In this document: positions 48,965-57,660 of the stretch, piece after piece
Position numbering within the stretch: the first letter of the stretch is position 1
How the letters are laid out: each line of letters begins with the position of its first letter
Source: Pseudomonas sp. AKS31
GTDB lineage: Bacteria > Pseudomonadota > Gammaproteobacteria > Pseudomonadales > Pseudomonadaceae
NCBI RefSeq assembly: GCF_023634765.1
Contig: NZ_JAMLFX010000010.1
Coordinates: forward strand, 19,895-83,894
Length of the DNA: 64,000 nt
Direction: 5' to 3'
Notes under the pieces: model-generated
What the model saw: the letters and a program-made list of their open reading frames with translations, nothing else
Told to the model about the DNA's origin: nothing
Database searches by the model: none
Program-made: the position numbers and the translations under genes

Positions 48965-50418
48965 CAGCGATCTCCCTGTTTGGCCAGGTGCTCGCGGGCC
49001 ATGTCGTGCAGCGAGCGGGCAGCGGGTTTCGGCGCGCTGTGGTTTTGTGTCCATGGGCCAACATTGCTCGGGGTCAGGGCACGCAAGCGCGTGGCGAAGA
49101 AGCCGAACAAGCGATACAGCGTCGGAGAACTGTTGAGCTTGGCCCAGGCATTCCAGATGAAACGTTCCTTGCGCGAATACTTGCTGCCCTGACCGCGCAT
49201 CACCTGATTCGGGCTGTCCGGGGCTTTGACGTTTTCTTCGCGCAGACGCCGCAGGATGGCCGGGATAGGAATTTTTACCGGGCAGACTTCACCGCAGGCA
49301 CCGCACAGCGAAGATGCACTCGGGTGATCCGGAACTTTGGCCAGACCGACCATGTGCGGGGTGATGATTTTGCCGATCGGTCCCGGATACACCTCGCCGT
49401 AAGTATGGCCACCAACGCGGGTGTACACCGGGCAATGGTTCATGCAGGCGCCGCAGCGGATGCAGTTCAGGGTCTGACGCAGTTCACTGTCGGCGAAGGC
49501 TTGGCTGCGACCGTTGTCGAGCAGCACCAAATGCACTTCCTGCGGGCCGTCGAGTTCGTGTTCCTTGCGCGGGCCGGAGATCATGTTGACGTAAGTGGTG
49601 ATTGGAATGCCCAGCGCCGAGCGCGTCAGCAGTGACAGCAGCGGCACCACGTCACGCAGGTTTTCCACGACTTTTTCGATACCGGTGACGGCGATATGCA
49701 CCGGCGGCACGGTGGTGGTCATGCGGCCGTTACCTTCGTTTTCCACCAGCAGCAGGGTGCCGGTTTCGGCCACGGCGAAGTTGACACCGGAAACGCCGAT
49801 GTCCGCTTCGAAGAATTTCTGCCGCAGGACTCTGCGACCGATCTGAATGAGTTGGTCAACGTCCTTGGTGTATTCCACGCCAAGTTTGTCGTGGAACAAG
49901 GACGCGACCTGACCGGCATTCTTGTGGATCGCCGGCATAATGATGTGTGAAGGCTTCTCGTGGTCGAGCTGGACGATGTATTCCCCCATGTCGGACTCCA
50001 GACATTCAATGTCTCGAGCCTCGAGGAAATGGTTCATCTCCATCTCTTCGCTGACCATCGATTTGCCCTTGATCACTTGCCGCGCCTCGTGAGCGCGGAT
50101 GATCGACAAGACGATGCCATTGGCCTCGTCCACCGTTTCCGCCCAATGCACTGTCACACCGTTGCGGGTCAGGTTCTGTTCCAGTTGCTCGAGCAAGTCG
50201 GGCAACTTGGAGAGCGCGCGGGCCTTGATCGAATTGCCCAGGGCACGCAGATGTTCTCTTTCGTGGGCATCACTGAAAGCGGCTGCCCGCTTGACCATCA
50301 GTGAGTCCATTGCAGTGCGGAAGTTGTTCCGCAACTGCTGATCACCCAGGGCGTTGTGTGCCCGAGTACGGAAATCTTCTTCTACGGCGACCGTAGGAAT
50401 AATCGCGGAAGTGCTCAT
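48964..50418 (-). CDS. lutB: lactate utilization iron-sulfur protein LutB
   Basis: A 484-residue protein. An N-terminal LUD-like domain (FAVAETGTLLLVENEGNGRM) is followed by two 4Fe-4S clusters: CIRCGACMNHCPVYTRVGG and CGACGEVCPVKIPIP. The C-terminal part is DUF3390-like. ATG 50418 overlaps the lutA stop by 4 bp. With LutA and LutC it oxidises L-lactate to pyruvate and feeds electrons to the respiratory chain. No lldD (FMN L-lactate dehydrogenase) is present here, so LutABC is the L-lactate enzyme of this locus. Confidence 0.92.
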   Translation of the reverse strand: MSTSAIIPTVAVEEDFRTRAHNALGDQQLRNNFRTAMDSLMVKRAAAFSDAHEREHLRALGNSIKARALSKLPDLLEQLEQNLTRNGVTVHWAETVDEANGIVLSIIRAHEARQVIKGKSMVSEEMEMNHFLEARDIECLESDMGEYIVQLDHEKPSHIIMPAIHKNAGQVASLFHDKLGVEYTKDVDQLIQIGRRVLRQKFFEADIGVSGVNFAVAETGTLLLVENEGNGRMTTTVPPVHIAVTGIEKVVENLRDVVPLLSLLTRSALGIPITTYVNMISGPRKEHELDGPQEVHLVLLDNGRSQAFADSELRQTLNCIRCGACMNHCPVYTRVGGHTYGEVYPGPIGKIITPHMVGLAKVPDHPSASSLCGACGEVCPVKIPIPAILRRLREENVKAPDSPNQVMRGQGSKYSRKERFIWNAWAKLNSSPTLYRLFGFFATRLRALTPSNVGPWTQNHSAPKPAARSLHDMAREHLAKQGDR

Positions 50419-51239
50419 TGCGCACCCCCGGTTCGTTGCCACAGAAAGCTGGCGAGATGTTGCCCGCGCAGCGCTGCTTTTTGTTTCTCCAATGCGCCGT
50501 TGATGTTCATCAAACAGCCACAGTCGGCGCTCAACACCTTGTGCGCGCCGGAATCCTTCAACGCTTGGGTCTTGTCAGCCACCATCGCGCCGGAAATGTC
50601 TGGCATACGGACGCTGAATGTCCCGCCGAAGCCACAGCATTCGCTTTCGTGGTCATGGTTGACCCGTTCCACGTTGCTCAACTGCGCCAACAACTCGCGG
50701 CCGTGCAGGTGGGTGTTCATTTCGCGGCGTGCCGAACACGAAGTGTGCAGCGCGACTTTGACCGGGTCGCCGCTGTCCTTGAGCTGCACCTTGCAGACGA
50801 ACAGCAGAAACTCCGCCAATTCATAGGTGCGGGCCGCGAGGGCCTGAACCTGTTTCAACGTTTCCGGCTCGTCCTTGAACAAGTCGGCGTAATGCTCACG
50901 CAGCATGCCGGCGCAGGAACCCGACGGCACCACCACCGGATAATCCCTGGCAAACAGCGCCAATTGCGAGCGCGCCACCGTCCGCGCCTGCTCGGTGTAA
51001 CCCGAGGTGTAGGCCGGTTGCCCGCAGCAGCTCTGCCCTTGCGGGTACTCGACCCGGATCCCTTCGCGCTCCAGCAAGTGGATCGCGTCCATCCCGGCTT
51101 CGGGGTAGAACAGATCGACCACGCACGTGCCGAACAGGTAGACCCGCGACGGTTTCTCGCTGGGGTATTGCCGAGGTTCGGGCAGTGGCGGTGCCACACG
51201 GGTCGCGTTTGGCACGGCGTTGTAAAAAAGCTCGCTCAT
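50415..51239 (-). CDS. lutA: lactate utilization protein LutA (CCG domains)
   Basis: A 274-residue protein with two Cys-rich CCG motifs: SCCGQPAYTSGYTEQARTVA and ECCGFGGTFSVRMPDISGAM. YLFGTCVVDLFYPEAGMDAI is the family N-terminal block. ATG 51239 (MSELFYNAV) is preferred since GGAG stands nine bases upstream; the frame could extend to 51353. It probably ligates an unusual Fe-S cluster in the LutABC complex. Confidence 0.9.
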   Translation of the reverse strand: MSELFYNAVPNATRVAPPLPEPRQYPSEKPSRVYLFGTCVVDLFYPEAGMDAIHLLEREGIRVEYPQGQSCCGQPAYTSGYTEQARTVARSQLALFARDYPVVVPSGSCAGMLREHYADLFKDEPETLKQVQALAARTYELAEFLLFVCKVQLKDSGDPVKVALHTSCSARREMNTHLHGRELLAQLSNVERVNHDHESECCGFGGTFSVRMPDISGAMVADKTQALKDSGAHKVLSADCGCLMNINGALEKQKAALRGQHLASFLWQRTGGAQ

Positions 51240-51389
51240 CAGGCGTGTCTCCGGGTGGGCCCGGTTATCCGTCTGTGGCGGCTGCTGAATATAAAGAGCA
51301 TTGCTTTCAGCAGCCTTACAGACCGGGTTGTGAATTGCTGACGCCGAAATCACGGATCGGCGTCGGTTATTTCCATTTCGTTTGTAGGT

Positions 51390-53084
51390 TTAGTGCACCA
51401 GCATGCCGGTGAACCAGTAGGCCTGAGCCAGCGTGATCAGGCCGACAATCGTTGCAAAGAATAGGCTGTGCTTGAGGGTGAAGCGGAACAGATCCGATTC
51501 CTTGCCCACCAGCCCGGTCGCGGCGCAGGCCACGGCGATCGATTGTGGCGAGATCATCTTGCCGGTCACGCCGCCACTGGTATTCGCCGCCACCAGCAGG
51601 GTGTCGTTGACGCCGATCTGGTGTGCGGTGGTCGCTTGCAGCGAGCTGAACAGGGCGTTGGATGAAGTATCCGAGCCGGTGAGGAACACGCCGAGCCAGC
51701 CGAGGAACGGCGAGAAGAACGGGAACGCGGCGCCCGTACCGGCCAGCACCAGCGCCATGGTCGAAGACATGCCGGAGTAGTTGGTTACGAAAGCGAAGGC
51801 GAGCACCATGCCGATCGACAGAATTGGCCAGCGCAGTTCGTAGAAGGTCTCTTTCAAAGTGGTCAGACCAGTTTTGAAATTGATCTTCAGTACCAGCATC
51901 GAGATCAGCGCGGAGAAGAAAATCGCAGTGCCGGTCGCGGAAATCGGGTCGAGTTTGAACACCGCTGGAATGGCGGTCGGGGTGGCCACGATCGGTGCGC
52001 TTTTGATCACCAGTTGATCAAGGTGCGGAATCGCGAAATTGAACACCCAGCTGTACATCGAGCCACCAGCGGCGAACATCGCTTTGAAAGGCTTCAGCGT
52101 CCAGATGGTGACCAGCACGGTGAGGATCAGGAACGGCGACCAGGCCTTGAAAATTTCCCCAAGGCTGTAAGGCGAAGCCACGGTGGTGCGCTTCTGGCCG
52201 AAACCGCCGACGCTGGCGGTGATCGCTGCGCTCGACGTGGCGCCGGCGATTTGCGCGCCTGCGGTGCGTTTTGGCTGCCAGATTTTCAAGAACAGGGTCA
52301 GGGAGATCAGGCTGGCCAGGGCCGAGGTGATGTCCGGCAATTCTGGTCCGATGAAGTTCGAGGTGAAGTATTGGGTGATGGCGAAGCTCAGGCCCGCGAC
52401 CAGTGCAGCCGGCCAGGTTTCACGTACGCCGCGCAGGCCATCCATCATGAACACCAGCCAGAACGGCACGAACAGCGACAGCAGTGGCAGTTGGCGACCG
52501 GTCATGGCGCCGATCTTGAACGCGTCGATACCGGTGACTTGACCGGCAACGATGATCGGGATCCCCAGTGCACCGAACGCAACCGGTGCGGTGTTGGCGA
52601 TCAGGCACAGGCCGGCGGCGTACAGCGGGTTGAAACCCAGTCCGACCAGCAGCGCGGCAGTAATCGCCACGGGCGCGCCGAAACCGGCGGCACCTTCCAG
52701 GAACGCACCGAAGCAGAAACCGATCAGCAGCACTTGCAGACGCTGGTCGTCAGTGATCGATAACACCGAACTGCGAATGACCTCGAACTGACCACTTTTG
52801 ACCGTCAGTTTGTAGAGGAACACCGCCGCAACAATGATCCAGGCAATCGGCCACAGACCGTAGGCGAAGCCATACCCGGCAGCGGCGAAGGCCATGTCGA
52901 CCGGCATGTGAAACGCGAAGATCGCCACGGCAATCGACAGGGCGAGGGTGATGCTCCCGGCCACGTGGCCTTTGAGGCGGAACACCGCGAGCGCAAGGAA
53001 AAAGAACACGATGGGAATGACGGCCGCGAGTGCGGACACGCCGAGACTGCCGAGCGGGCTGTAGAGCTGTTGCCAGGTTTGCAT
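51390..53084 (-). CDS. lldP: L-lactate permease LldP
   Basis: A 564-residue permease with 12 or more hydrophobic segments. Family blocks: GFCFGAFLEGAAGFGAPVAI, AFGALGIPIIVAGQVTGID, FLTGSDTSSNALFSSLQATT and GVTGKMISPQSIAVACAATG. LldP takes up lactate and glycolate with protons. It leads the operon; lutA starts 150 bp downstream. The divergent lldR and a palindrome at 53136 suggest control by lactate. Confidence 0.94.
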   Translation of the reverse strand: MQTWQQLYSPLGSLGVSALAAVIPIVFFFLALAVFRLKGHVAGSITLALSIAVAIFAFHMPVDMAFAAAGYGFAYGLWPIAWIIVAAVFLYKLTVKSGQFEVIRSSVLSITDDQRLQVLLIGFCFGAFLEGAAGFGAPVAITAALLVGLGFNPLYAAGLCLIANTAPVAFGALGIPIIVAGQVTGIDAFKIGAMTGRQLPLLSLFVPFWLVFMMDGLRGVRETWPAALVAGLSFAITQYFTSNFIGPELPDITSALASLISLTLFLKIWQPKRTAGAQIAGATSSAAITASVGGFGQKRTTVASPYSLGEIFKAWSPFLILTVLVTIWTLKPFKAMFAAGGSMYSWVFNFAIPHLDQLVIKSAPIVATPTAIPAVFKLDPISATGTAIFFSALISMLVLKINFKTGLTTLKETFYELRWPILSIGMVLAFAFVTNYSGMSSTMALVLAGTGAAFPFFSPFLGWLGVFLTGSDTSSNALFSSLQATTAHQIGVNDTLLVAANTSGGVTGKMISPQSIAVACAATGLVGKESDLFRFTLKHSLFFATIVGLITLAQAYWFTGMLVH

Positions 53085-53135
53085 ATGGGGTGGCCCCTAA
53101 TTGTTGTTGGTCAGGCACTGTCAGCGTTCTTGGAT

Positions 53136-53152
53136 AATTGGTAAGACCAATT
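53136..53152. promoter_or_regulatory. LldR operator
   Basis: Perfect palindrome AATTGGT-AAG-ACCAATT, 52 bp before the lldP start and in the lldP/lldR gap. GntR regulators of the FadR subfamily, LldR included, bind TTGGT-N3-ACCAA sites. Repression of lldP-lutABC-dld without lactate is the expected role. Confidence 0.85.
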
Positions 53153-53346
53153 TACAATCGCTGTTGGCTAGGGTAAAAGCCTTGATGGCGGTGTGTCAAT
53201 TTGCCGCCCTAAAACTTTTGTCGAACAAACGGTGCAGATCGCATCTGATCCGGTTTGGGTAAGTGGCGTCTGGTAGGTGTCGGCAAGGCGCCGATAGGCC
53301 AGAATAGAGAGCCCGGCGAGCGGTCGGGATCGTGGAGAAATGAGTT

Positions 53347-54114
53347 ATGGGGTTTGATCAGATACGTCAGCGCCGTTTGTCTGACGATATTGTCGAGCGA
53401 CTTGAGGGGATGATCCTTGAGGGTACGCTGAAGTCCGGTGAACGACTGCCGGCGGAGCGCACGCTGGCCGAGCAATTTGGCGTATCACGGCCGTCGCTGC
53501 GTGAAGCGATCCAGAAACTGGCGGCCAAAGGTCTGCTGGTCAGTCGTCAGGGCGGCGGCAACTATGTGGTGGAAAGCCTCGGCTCGACGTTCAGTGATCC
53601 GCTGCTGCAGTTACTCGAAAGCAATCCTGAAGCGCAGCGCGATCTACTGGAATTTCGGCACACTCTGGAGGCATCGTGCGCCTATTACGCTGCATTGCGC
53701 GCCACCGATGTCGATCGTGAGCGGCTGACCGCCGCGTTCGAAGAGCTGCAGGACTGCTATTCACGTCACGATGAGGTCAGCCGGGCGGAGGAGGGCGCGG
53801 CGGATGCGAAATTTCACCTGGCGATTGCCGAGGCCAGTCATAACGCCGTGCTGTTGCACACCATTCGCGGGCTGTTCGATCTGCTCAAGCGCAATGTGGT
53901 CACCAACATTGGCGGCATGTACAAACAGCGCACGGAAACCCGCGACATGCTGATCACCCAGCATCGGGAGTTGTATCTGGCGATTATCGAAGGTCGCGCG
54001 GAGCAGGCGCGGGAAGTCTCCAGCCGACATATTTTGTATGTGCAGGAAGTGCTGGAAGAGGTGCGGCAAGAGGTTCAGCGCATGGCTCGGGCTGAGCGGC
54101 GCAAGGGGATGTGA
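53347..54114 (+). CDS. lldR: GntR/FadR family lactate regulator LldR
   Basis: A 255-residue regulator. The winged HTH at residues 10-75 has LKSGERLPAERTLAEQF and GVSRPSLREAIQKLAAKGLL. The FadR-type C-terminal domain (FCD, residues 95-240) has the metal/effector pattern with Asp and His in DAKFHLAIAEASHN and ITQHRELYLAIIEGRAEQA. It is divergent from lldP, with the matching palindrome in between. The product probably binds lactate and de-represses the operon. Confidence 0.92.
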   Translation: MGFDQIRQRRLSDDIVERLEGMILEGTLKSGERLPAERTLAEQFGVSRPSLREAIQKLAAKGLLVSRQGGGNYVVESLGSTFSDPLLQLLESNPEAQRDLLEFRHTLEASCAYYAALRATDVDRERLTAAFEELQDCYSRHDEVSRAEEGAADAKFHLAIAEASHNAVLLHTIRGLFDLLKRNVVTNIGGMYKQRTETRDMLITQHRELYLAIIEGRAEQAREVSSRHILYVQEVLEEVRQEVQRMARAERRKGM

Positions 54115-54123
54115 TTCTTTAAA

Positions 54124-54208
54124 GCAAAAGATCGCAGCTTGCGGCAGCTCCTACATTGAGATTCGTAATCCTCTGTAGGAGCTGCCGCAGGCTGCGATCT
54201 TTGCTTTC
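54124..54208. repeat. REP pair, 'GATCGCAGCCTGCGGCAG' variant
   Basis: Inverted copies GCAAAAGATCGCAGCTTGCG (left) and its complement on the right (TGCCGCAGGCTGCGATCTTT). Lies between the convergent lldR and smpB genes, where no other terminator is apparent. Confidence 0.92.
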
Positions 54209-54220
54209 AAGGGTGGAAGG

Positions 54221-54703
54221 TCAGTCTTCCTTGCCCTTGTTGCGCACGGCACGCTGCAGTTCGCGACCGGCATCGCGCTCACGCTCGGTATCACGCTTGT
54301 CGTATTCCTTCTTGCCCTTGCCCAGAGCAATTTCGCACTTGACCATGTGCTTGCTCCAGTACCAGGACAGGCAGACGCAGGCGTAACCCTTTTGCTGCAC
54401 AGCGGCGGCGAGCTTTTCCAGCTCGCGGCGGTTGAGCAGCAATTTGCGTGTGCGCACCGGGTCAGCGATGACGTGGGTACTTGCGGTCATCAGAGGCGTG
54501 ATGTGGCTGCCGAGCAACCATGCTTCGCCATCCTTGAGCAGGACATAGCTGTCGACCAGCTGTAGCTTGCTTGCCCGCAGACTTTTTACTTCCCAGCCGG
54601 CCAGGACCAGACCAGCCTCGAACTTATGCTCGATGAAGTAATCGTGTCGCGCCTTTTTGTTCTGCGCGATGGTCCCTGTTGGGTGTTTCTTCTGTTTAGC
54701 CAT
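54221..54703 (-). CDS. smpB: SsrA-binding protein SmpB
   Basis: A 160-residue protein of the family length. NKKARHDYFIEHKFEAGLVL, GWEVKSLRASKLQL and RKLLLNRREL are the beta-barrel core that binds the tmRNA tRNA-like domain. The basic C-terminal tail (KEYDKRDTERERDAGRELQ) enters the mRNA channel. It works with the tmRNA at 44591. The basic tail and the N-terminal MAKQKKHP are typical. Confidence 0.96.
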   Translation of the reverse strand: MAKQKKHPTGTIAQNKKARHDYFIEHKFEAGLVLAGWEVKSLRASKLQLVDSYVLLKDGEAWLLGSHITPLMTASTHVIADPVRTRKLLLNRRELEKLAAAVQQKGYACVCLSWYWSKHMVKCEIALGKGKKEYDKRDTERERDAGRELQRAVRNKGKED

Positions 54704-54822
54704 AGGGGCGGCATTATATGGAGATAAACCGCCGTCGGCTACGGTGATGCTGCGTGCTTGAGCAGGTTGAGTGAATCCCGGACAATGCGGCCTCTTTTTC
54801 TAACGCTTGGGCGTGATAAACG

Positions 54823-56226
54823 ATGTCGACAGACAAGGTTTCTGTCCACGGCAGTTGGGCTAGCCGCTGGGTATTCATACTCGCCGCGACCGGTTCGGCC
54901 GTGGGACTGGGTAGTATCTGGAAGTTCCCCTACATGGTCGGGGTCTACGGCGGCGGCGCCTTTGTGCTGATGTTTCTGGCGTGCATCGCGCTGATCGGCA
55001 TCCCGGTCATGCTCGCTGAAACCCTGATCGGCCGGCGCGCCCGGCAAAGTCCGGCGAACGCCTTGAAGGTGCTGGCACTGGAAGCCGGGCACTCGGGCAA
55101 ATGGTCGTGGGGCGCATTTGCCGGGATGATCACGGCATTGTTGATCCTGTCTTTCTATAGTGTGGTCGGCGGCTGGTCGCTCGACTACATTGTCGATATG
55201 GGCCGCGGCGACTTCCAGGGCGCCACGGCCGATCAGGTCGGCGCTTATTTCGGCAATGTCATCTCCAATCCATGGCGTCTGACACTTTGGCATACGATTT
55301 TCATGCTGCTGTCGGCCTTCGTCATCGCCAAGGGCGTGGTCGCCGGGCTTGAGCGCAGCCTGCGCATCATGATGCCGCTGCTGTTCGTGATGATTCTGGT
55401 GTTGCTGGGTTACAGCATGACCACCGGGCATTTCATGGAAGGCGTGCATTTCATGTTCGACTTCCACCCGGAAAAAGTCCTCGACGGCTTGCTGCCGGCG
55501 ATGGGGCATGCGTTCTTCTCGCTGAGCGTCGGTGTCGGTTCGATCATGATCTACGGCGCTTACATGCCGAAGAGTTCGTCGTTGTCCGGTACGGTTGTCG
55601 GTGTGGCGCTGCTCGACACGTTTGTGTCGCTGATCGCAGGTCTGGCCTTGTTCCCGATTGTCTTCGCCGGCGGCCTGAACCCTAGCGAAGGGCCCGGCCT
55701 GATGTTTGTCAGTCTGCCGTTTGCCTTTGGTAACGTGGCGTTCGGGCAACTGATGGGCGTGGTGTTCTTTGTGTTGGTGGCGATTGCTGCCTGGAGTTCG
55801 GCGATTTCCCTTCTGGAGCCGATGGTTGCCTATCTGGTTGAACGCACGAAAGTCAGCCGCGCCTGGGTGACTTTCTGGCTGGCGTTCATCTGCTGGTTCG
55901 TCGGTCTGGGCACGGTGTTCTCCTTCAATATCTGGAAGGAAGCCAAATTTTTCGTGAACGAAGGCGGGATGTTCCATCTCTACCAATGGGGTGCGCAGAG
56001 CGGTCTGGACTTCTTTGGTGTGATCGATTTCTTCACCTCGCGGATCATGTTGCCGCTCGGTGGCCTGTGTTTCGTGCTGTTTGCCGGTTGGGTGATGGGG
56101 CGTGAAGCGGTACGCGACGAGTTGTCGATCCGCAATCCGCTATTGTTCGCCCTGTCTTTGTTCTTGATGCGCTACGTGGCGCCCATCGGCATTCTTGTAG
56201 TGTTTGCCGCTCAGCTCTGGAAGTAA
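54823..56226 (+). CDS. neurotransmitter:sodium symporter (NSS/SNF family)
   Basis: A 467-residue transporter of the LeuT fold with about 12 membrane segments. The N-terminal ATGSAVGLGSIWKFPYMVG holds the sodium-site unwound helix 1 motif (G-x-x-WKFP). HSGKWSWGAFAGMITALLIL, SVGVGSIMIYGAYMPK (helix 6) and AIAAWSSAISLLEPMVAYL are family blocks. Bacterial members import amino acids or related amines with Na+. It lies between smpB and ratA. Confidence 0.92.
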   Translation: MSTDKVSVHGSWASRWVFILAATGSAVGLGSIWKFPYMVGVYGGGAFVLMFLACIALIGIPVMLAETLIGRRARQSPANALKVLALEAGHSGKWSWGAFAGMITALLILSFYSVVGGWSLDYIVDMGRGDFQGATADQVGAYFGNVISNPWRLTLWHTIFMLLSAFVIAKGVVAGLERSLRIMMPLLFVMILVLLGYSMTTGHFMEGVHFMFDFHPEKVLDGLLPAMGHAFFSLSVGVGSIMIYGAYMPKSSSLSGTVVGVALLDTFVSLIAGLALFPIVFAGGLNPSEGPGLMFVSLPFAFGNVAFGQLMGVVFFVLVAIAAWSSAISLLEPMVAYLVERTKVSRAWVTFWLAFICWFVGLGTVFSFNIWKEAKFFVNEGGMFHLYQWGAQSGLDFFGVIDFFTSRIMLPLGGLCFVLFAGWVMGREAVRDELSIRNPLLFALSLFLMRYVAPIGILVVFAAQLWK

Positions 56227-56233
56227 CGCTCAC

Positions 56234-56668
56234 ATGACGACACATATTCAACGATCGGCGCTGCTGCCGTACCCGGCGCAATTTCTCTACGACCTGGTCA
56301 ACGACGTGGCGCGTTACCCGGAATTTCTGCCTTGGTGTTCTTCGGCTGAAGTGCTGGAAAGCTCGCCGGAACATATGCGCGCTAGTGTTGGCGTGGCCAA
56401 GGGCGGCCTCAGTCAGCATTTCGTGACGCGCAATACTTTGGTGCCGGGGCAATCGATCGAGATGAACCTGGAAGAAGGGCCATTCAATCAGCTGCACGGT
56501 GTCTGGGTGTTCAAGGCGTTGAACGAGAAGGCCTGCAAGATCAGCCTGGATCTGTCGTTCGATTACGCCGGGCCGCTGGTGCGCGCGACGTTGGGCCCGC
56601 TGTTCAATCAGGCCGCGAATACGCTAGTGGACGCATTCTGCCAACGCGCCAAGCAGATGCATGGTTGA
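56234..56668 (+). CDS. ratA: RatA / Coq10-like START-domain protein
   Basis: A 144-residue single START fold protein; ATG 56234 begins MTTHIQRSALLPYPAQFLYD. YDLVNDVARYPEFLPWC and LDLSFDYAGPLVRATLGPLF are the family signature. RatA was named as a ribosome-association toxin in E. coli, while its eukaryotic relative Coq10 helps ubiquinone function. The position, overlapping rnfH by 8 bp, is the conserved gene order of the ratA-rnfH pair. Confidence 0.93.
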   Translation: MTTHIQRSALLPYPAQFLYDLVNDVARYPEFLPWCSSAEVLESSPEHMRASVGVAKGGLSQHFVTRNTLVPGQSIEMNLEEGPFNQLHGVWVFKALNEKACKISLDLSFDYAGPLVRATLGPLFNQAANTLVDAFCQRAKQMHG

Positions 56669-56975
56669 GCCGGTGATCGAGATAGAGGTGGTGTACGCGG
56701 CCGTGGATCGCCAGGTATTGCGCTCGTTCAGCGTCAATGACGGCGCGACGGTGCGGGCTGCGGTGCTTGCATCGGGTATCGGTAGCGAGTTTCCCGAGTT
56801 GAATCTGGCGGAGTGCCCGCTGGGTATCTTTGGCAAAGTGGTTGCTGATCCGGATTCGCGGGTGATTCAGCCAGGGGAGCGCATCGAGATTTATCGCCCA
56901 TTGCTTGCCGATCCGAAAGAGGTTCGACGCTTGCGAGCGGCCAAGGCTGCCGAAGCCAAGGCTCGAAACGCTTGA
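56661..56975 (+). CDS. rnfH: RnfH family ubiquitin-like protein
   Basis: A 104-residue beta-grasp protein: VEPVIEIEVVYAAVDRQVLR, CPLGIFGKVVADPDSRVIQP and GERIEIYRPLLADPKEVRR. It overlaps ratA by 8 bp. Function is not settled; with RatA it has been counted as a toxin-antitoxin-like pair, but RnfH was not shown to act as antitoxin. The tail is Ala/Lys-rich. Confidence 0.93.
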   Translation: MVEPVIEIEVVYAAVDRQVLRSFSVNDGATVRAAVLASGIGSEFPELNLAECPLGIFGKVVADPDSRVIQPGERIEIYRPLLADPKEVRRLRAAKAAEAKARNA

Positions 56976-56992
56976 AAAGCCAAATCGCAGGC

Positions 56993-57025
56993 AATAAAAA
57001 ACCCGGATATTCCGGGTTTTTTATT
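56993..57025. terminator. bidirectional intrinsic terminator (rnfH / bamE)
   Basis: AATAAAAAACCCGGA-TAT-TCCGGGTTTTTTATT: 15-bp arms with flanking A and T tracts, between the convergent rnfH and bamE genes. Confidence 0.96.
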
Positions 57026-57035
57026 GCCTCGCCAA

Positions 57036-57563
57036 TTATTGCGGCGAGGTATCCAGCGGCTCTGGTGTCGGAACCGGAACGGTTTCTACACCATCGACGT
57101 CCTTCTGGATCTGATCCAGCAAGGAGCCTGGCTTGACCGGCTTTTCCGGTGTTGGCTTCTCGGCGTTTTCAGCAGGAGCGGTCACCGTAGTACCACTGTC
57201 CTTGCCGAGAATGGCTTCGTCACGGCTTACGCCCGGCATAAAGTCACCGGACAGGCTGACAAGCTGGTCGTTTGAGTTGAAAATAACGCTGATGCGTTCC
57301 TGTTGGCGTTCACCGCCACCCGGTTGCAGGCTGTACAGATAATCCCAGCGATCGGCATGGAACGTGTCGACAAGCAGAGGGTTGCCCATGATAAACCGTA
57401 CTTGCGGCCGGGTCATTCCCGGGCGTAACTGGTCTATCATGTCCTGCGTGACGACATTGCCCTGCTGGATGTCGATTTTGTAAACCCCGGGGAATGAACA
57501 ACCGGCGAGTGCGAGCAGTCCCACAAAGGTGAAACTGGTTAGCAAGAGCTTGGTGTTTTGCAT
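57036..57563 (-). CDS. bamE: outer membrane assembly lipoprotein BamE (OmlA/SmpA)
   Basis: A 175-residue lipoprotein. The lipobox LALAGC at residues 17-22 follows a hydrophobic signal. The BamE fold is seen in IDQLRPGMTRPQVRFIMGNP and DRWDYLYSLQPGGG. The C-terminal tail is rich in Pro and acidic residues (EKPTPEKPVKPGSLLD) and is longer than in E. coli BamE (about 113 residues), as in other Pseudomonas OmlA. It acts with BamABCD in barrel insertion. Divergent from fur, as known in Pseudomonas (omlA-fur). Confidence 0.94.
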   Translation of the reverse strand: MQNTKLLLTSFTFVGLLALAGCSFPGVYKIDIQQGNVVTQDMIDQLRPGMTRPQVRFIMGNPLLVDTFHADRWDYLYSLQPGGGERQQERISVIFNSNDQLVSLSGDFMPGVSRDEAILGKDSGTTVTAPAENAEKPTPEKPVKPGSLLDQIQKDVDGVETVPVPTPEPLDTSPQ

Positions 57564-57660
57564 CGGTGGGCGACTTCCACTATCTTGGCTGGGACAACGT
57601 AAACGCCGATCATACCCGCATTAAGAGAAGCTGCGAAGCAGCATCGCGAGAAAGCTGACC

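Noticed and set aside
13442..54208. CRISPR array or IS terminal repeats
   Set aside because: Repeats are inverted pairs at scattered operon ends, without regular spacers, transposase genes or target duplications; they fit REP elements.
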